Virus record (IMG/VR): IMGVR_UViG_3300046170_000067
Span: 1-20,553 of that record
Length of the DNA: 20,553 nucleotides
Reading direction: 5' to 3' (one strand)
From: a virus
The notes below the pieces were generated by a model, which saw only the letters and a program-made list of their open reading frames with translations, was not told the DNA's origin and did no database searches. Shown one piece after another: positions 17,102 to 20,553 of this stretch. The first letter of the stretch is position 1, and each line of letters starts with the position of its first letter. Both the position numbers and the translations under genes were made by a program.

Positions 17102-18590
17102 GAACGATTGTACTAGGACCACCAGGTACAGGTAAGACTACAACTTTGTTAAACAAAGTAGATGACTATCTAAAACAAACAGACCCTGACAAGATAGGTT
17201 ACTTTGCATTTACACAGAAAGCTGCACACGAAGCAAGAGACAGAGCAATTAAAAAATTTAATTTAACAGAAGATGATCTACCATACTTTAGAACACTACA
17301 CTCACTAGCATTTAGAAAGTTAGGATTAAAAAAAGATCAAGTGATGCAGCCCAGACACTACAAAGATCTAGGTAAGAAGTTAGGTTTTCCTGTAACGTAC
17401 GCTGACTATCAAGAAGACCAAGGGTGGTATCTTTACATCAGACAGTGAGTATCTAAGAATCATACAACTAGCACAGCTACGAAACATTACACCAGAACAA
17501 CAGTTTGATTTACAAGAACACACACAAGACCTGGAGAGAGATCAACTTAGAATTATACACAACGAGTTAGCAAGATATAAAAAAGAATATAACTTAATAG
17601 ATTTTAATGACATGATTACAGAGTTTACAAAGTCAGATAAGTCTCCAAAGTTTGATGTAGTATTTATAGATGAAGCTCAGGATCTATCATTAATGCAATG
17701 GGACATGACACGATCTATTTGGAATAAAACAAAAGATTCTTTTATTGCAGGTGATGATGACCAAGCAATATTTAGATGGGCTGGTGCAGACGTAGATTCT
17801 TTTATAGCATTAGAAGGACAATACCTACCACTAACACAGTCTTACAGAATACCTGCTAAGGTACATGGACTAGCGATGGGTATAATAAATAAAATTAGAA
17901 ACAGAATAGATAAAGTCATGGCAACCTAGAGTTAGTCAAGGAAACTACACAGACATTTTGATATAGAAAGTATTGATATGTCAACAGGTGATTGGCTAGT
18001 ATTAAGTAGAACAAGACACATGCTGACAGACATAGAAGAATCTTTGTATAGACAAGGATTGTATTATGAAAACAGATACAAACGAAGCAGTGAAAAAGAA
18101 TTACACCAGGCAGCTACATCGTGGGAACATTTACGACAAGGACAGTTAGTGTCTTACAAAGAAATAGAAAACATGATTAAGTTTATAGGACCAAAACATT
18201 GGCACGCTAAAAAAATAAAAGGTATGGCTAAAGGATCTTTTTATGGAATAGATCAACTTGTAAAAGATTATGGTCTACAAGTTAAGACAGTTTGGTATGA
18301 AGCATTTGACAACGCAGGGCAGACTAAGGTAAACTACTAGCGTAAGATGAGAAAGAATGGTGAAAAACTAAACGAGAAAACCTAGAATTGAATTATCTAC
18401 TATACATGCAGCTAAAGGTGGTGAAGCAACTAACGTTGTACTATTAACAGATCTTACAGAAAATACTATGCGAAGTTATGAAAGAAATCCAGACGATGAG
18501 AATAGATTATTTTATGTAGGTGCAACAAGAACAAAAGAAAACTTACATATAATAGAACCAAAGAAATACGAAAAAGGATACTTACTATGA
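17098..18590 (+). CDS. UvrD/Rep-like SF1 DNA helicase, broken by several indels (about 496 residues)
   Basis: The start is a TTG at 17098 overlapping the primase TGA, followed at once by RTIVLGPPGTGKTTTLLNKV, so motif I (GPPGTGKT) lies almost at the N-terminus. Broken pieces join after removing an extra G at 17422-17424 (GGIFTSDSEYLRIIQLAQLR), an extra G near 17915, restoring a base near 17952, and removing an extra A at 18377-18380. An in-frame TAG stands at 18338. Further SF1A motifs are Q-like FTQKAA, II VVFIDEAQD, III GDDDQAIFRWAGAD, IV LTQSYRIP, V LSTIHAAKGGEATNV and VI LFYVGATRTKENLHI. The order and spacing are those of 3'-5' UvrD/PcrA-type helicases, but at about 500 residues it lacks most of their large accessory subdomains. 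It would unwind DNA for the primase and PolA. Its TGA overlaps the next ATG in an ATGA. Confidence 0.85.
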
Positions 18591-18832
18591 CACATAAAGA
18601 CATGTTTAAAAAATCACACTACAATTCTCTAGAAGACCAGATAGGCGGGAAACATTACCGCGATATGAAGATACAACCTGCAGAATTTATAAACGAAAAC
18701 AAGTTATTATTTGCAGAAGGCAACGCTATAAAATATATTTGCAGACACCAGTCAAAAGGAAAGGCAGAAGATATAGAAAAAGCAATGCATTATTTAGAAA
18801 TGATATTAGAAAGAGACTACGATGCCGGCTAA
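18587..18832 (+). CDS. DUF3310 family protein (81 residues)
   Basis: The gene starts in an ATGA overlap with the helicase stop. The core DQIGGKHYRDMKIQPAEFIN (18-37), LFAEGNAIKYICRH (41-54) and EDIEKAMHYLEMIL (61-74) is the DUF3310 pattern: IGGxHY, IQPxEFI, GNxIKYIxRH and a final KAxxYLexil helix. DUF3310 domains are widespread in phages, alone or as part of nucleotide-metabolism proteins such as T7 gp1.7. Their single-domain role is not established. Location within the replication module agrees with nucleotide supply or replication. The frame is intact and overlaps the next gene by 11 bases. Confidence 0.85.
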   Translation: MTHKDMFKKSHYNSLEDQIGGKHYRDMKIQPAEFINENKLLFAEGNAIKYICRHQSKGKAEDIEKAMHYLEMILERDYDAG

Positions 18833-19016
18833 ATCTGTAATTAAAAAAACAATAGAAGTTAACAAACATATGTTTGAATTAGAAATATATCCGAGAATAG
18901 TTTCCTGGGAAGTATTTCCAAGAAATTATGATGCAGCTTTGTATGCATTTAGTAACAAAGACAAATTAAATAAAACAATAGAAGATAACCACATATACGA
19001 GAAAAGGAAAAAATAA
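18822..19016 (+). CDS. Small hypothetical protein (64 residues)
   Basis: The ATG at 18822 lies 11 bases inside the DUF3310 gene, behind GAAAGAGACTACG. The protein reads MPAKSVIKKTIEVNKHMFEL to a Lys-rich end YEKRKK. It looks like a small beta sheet with a helix (EIYPRIVSWEVFPRNYDAAL) and is strongly basic at both ends. I do not recognise a family. The TAA at 19014-19016 is followed one base later by the polymerase ATG. Tight spacing on both sides supports it as real. Confidence 0.7.
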   Translation: MPAKSVIKKTIEVNKHMFELEIYPRIVSWEVFPRNYDAALYAFSNKDKLNKTIEDNHIYEKRKK

Positions 19017-19017
19017 C

Positions 19018-20553
19018 ATGCAGATACCTTTGTTCAAACCGCAGACTGAATGGTTACCACCAGAAAATTTTCCAGACTTATCTAAGTATGATGAGATAGC
19101 AATTGACTTAGAAACTAAAGACCCAGACTTAATGAAGATGGGATCAGGTTCTGTTGTTGGTAAAGGTGATGTTGTAGGAATAGCTGTAGCTGTAAAAGGT
19201 TGGTCAGGTTATTATCCAATTGCTCACGAAGGTGGTGGTAACATGAGTCGAGCAAAAGTTTTAAAATGGTTTCAAGGTGTACTAAGTACACCCGCAGATA
19301 AAATCTTTCACAACGCCATGTATGACGTGTGTTGGATTAAAGCGCTCAGTCTAAGTGTCAGCGGTCGTATTGTGGACACGATGATTGCATCGGCCCTTGT
19401 TGATGAAAATCAAATGCGCTATGACTTAAACAACTGTGCTAAACGATACACCGGTAAAACAAAAAATGAAAGTGATTTATATGCAGCTGCAAAAGATTGG
19501 GGTGTTGACGCCAAGGCAGAAATGTATAAACTACCTGCCATTTATGTAGGTGCATACGCAGAAAAAGATGCAGAGATAACTTTAGAGTTATGGCAAGAAC
19601 TTAAAAAAGAAATACTTCACCAAGATATAGAATCTATTTTTGATATGGAGACTGAGTTGTTTCCTTGTTTGGTCGATATGCGTTTCCTAGGGGTGAAGGT
19701 AGACGTGACAGCAGCGAATCAATTAAAAAAAGAACTGACCAGAAAAGAAGAATCATTACTACACCAAGTGAAAAAAGAAACAGGAGTAGACACTCAGATA
19801 TGGGCTGCACGATCAATCGCACAAGTTTTTGATAAACTGAAACTAGACTATGATAAAACTGAGAAAACATCTGCACCTTCCTTTACTAAAAATTTTTTAC
19901 AGAATCACCCCCACCCACTAGTGAAACGAATCGCCCAGGCCCGTGAAATAAACAAGGCCCATACCACTTTTATTGATACCATACTGAAACATTCACACAA
20001 GGGTAGAATTCATGCTGATATAAACCAATTAAGATCAGATAATGGCGGAACTGTGACAGGCAGATTCTCGTACTCAAACCCAAATTTACAGCAAATTCCA
20101 GCTAGGAACAAGGACCTCGGACCTTTGATTAGGGCCTTATTTGTGCCCGAGGAGGGCCATACATGGGGTTGTTTTGACTATTCTCAGCAAGAGCCTAGGC
20201 TGGTAGTGCATTATGCAGCTTTACAGAATCTCTATGGAGTGGACGATGTATTGGAGGCGTATCGTGAGGGAGACGCTGATTTTCATACGATCGTTGCTGA
20301 TATGGCAGAGATACCTAGATCGCAGGCTAAGACCATAAATCTTGGCCTGTTCTATGGTATGGGTAAGAATAAATTACAAGCAGAACTAGGTGTATCTAAA
20401 GATGTATCTGATAGTTTGTTTAGACAATACCACAACAGAGTACCATTTGTTAAACAACTGATGGACAATGTCATGCAACGTGCGCAGGAGTCCGGTAAGA
20501 TTAGAACACTGCTGGGTAGACTGTGTCGTTTCCATTTGTGGGAGCCTAATCAA
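19018..20553 (+). CDS. polA: Family A DNA polymerase with 3'-5' exonuclease (partial, truncated by window end)
   Basis: The frame is open for 512 codons from the ATG at 19018 (ribosome site GAAAAGGAAAA just upstream) to the last base. The exonuclease domain shows Exo I DLET (D30, E32), Exo II HNAMYD (D103) and Exo III YAEKD (Y180, D184), so proofreading is probably active. The polymerase domain has TGRFSYSNPNLQQIP (347-361), motif A FDYSQQEPR (D387, E392), motif B RSQAKTINLGLFYG (R434, K438, Y446) and RTLLGR (496-501). Motif C (HDE) lies beyond the window. There is no 5'-3' exonuclease domain, as in T7-like phage enzymes. The residue matching Phe762 of E. coli Pol I is Leu442. No indels occur in 1.5 kb. 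Hand counts show about 50% GC over 20101-20280, above the local average. Confidence 0.95.
   Translation, partial: MQIPLFKPQTEWLPPENFPDLSKYDEIAIDLETKDPDLMKMGSGSVVGKGDVVGIAVAVKGWSGYYPIAHEGGGNMSRAKVLKWFQGVLSTPADKIFHNAMYDVCWIKALSLSVSGRIVDTMIASALVDENQMRYDLNNCAKRYTGKTKNESDLYAAAKDWGVDAKAEMYKLPAIYVGAYAEKDAEITLELWQELKKEILHQDIESIFDMETELFPCLVDMRFLGVKVDVTAANQLKKELTRKEESLLHQVKKETGVDTQIWAARSIAQVFDKLKLDYDKTEKTSAPSFTKNFLQNHPHPLVKRIAQAREINKAHTTFIDTILKHSHKGRIHADINQLRSDNGGTVTGRFSYSNPNLQQIPARNKDLGPLIRALFVPEEGHTWGCFDYSQQEPRLVVHYAALQNLYGVDDVLEAYREGDADFHTIVADMAEIPRSQAKTINLGLFYGMGKNKLQAELGVSKDVSDSLFRQYHNRVPFVKQLMDNVMQRAQESGKIRTLLGRLCRFHLWEPNQ

Noticed and set aside
1-20553. CRISPR array, tRNA, insertion sequence, attachment site or diversity-generating retroelement
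   Set aside because: I looked for spaced repeats, tRNA arms, transposase or reverse transcriptase motifs and terminal repeats and saw none.

Overview
The window looks like part of a tailed-phage genome, most likely a marine short-tailed phage of the kind known from SAR11 (pelagiphage-like) and uncultured Mediterranean virus genomes. This rests on the gene order, the low-GC composition with TAA stops nearly everywhere, the P22 gp10-like stabilisation protein, Gly-rich virion proteins with no cellular look, and a compact replication module. The host is inferred from resemblance remembered from such genomes, not from a search. No integrase, tRNA, rRNA, CRISPR array or insertion sequence is visible.

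Layout. (1) 2-11680, rightward: virion module. It starts with the end of an unidentified gene, then a roughly 738-residue stabilisation-type protein, a Ser/Asn-rich protein, three small proteins, three virion-type proteins with Gly-rich motifs, and a giant protein of about 1,496 residues, probably internal or ejected. Most junctions are one-base TAATG overlaps, so the genes are probably translationally coupled. (2) 11680-12341, rightward: lysis pair, a 59-residue one-helix membrane protein and an M15-type zinc peptidase. (3) 12375-13805, leftward: an SNF2-type helicase, the only leftward gene. (4) 13823-13858: a 36-base divergent control region with two face-to-face sigma70-like promoters built on one inverted repeat. 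(5) 13860-20553, rightward: replication module. It holds an unknown protein, a coiled-coil protein, a possible ssDNA-binding protein, an archaeo-eukaryotic-type primase, a UvrD-like SF1 helicase, a DUF3310 protein, a small unknown and a family A DNA polymerase cut off by the window end.

The replication genes form a nearly self-sufficient replicase: primase, helicase, polymerase with proofreading exonuclease, and probably an ssDNA-binding factor. The SNF2 helicase is fired from the same promoter knot in the opposite direction, so it is probably expressed at the same time as replication. The virion and lysis genes would be the late module.

Quality. At least six genes are broken by about 21 single-base indels, mostly an extra G next to GG. 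I treat them as sequencing or assembly errors and give each broken gene as one feature, with the breaks named. They cluster: the stabilisation gene, the primase and the SF1 helicase are hit repeatedly, while the polymerase, the SNF2 helicase and 3.4 kb of the giant gene are clean. Two places look like genuine regulatory design and deserve attention: the 13823-13858 promoter knot, and a hairpin at 15567-15600 that could carry a distant ribosome binding site next to the primase start.
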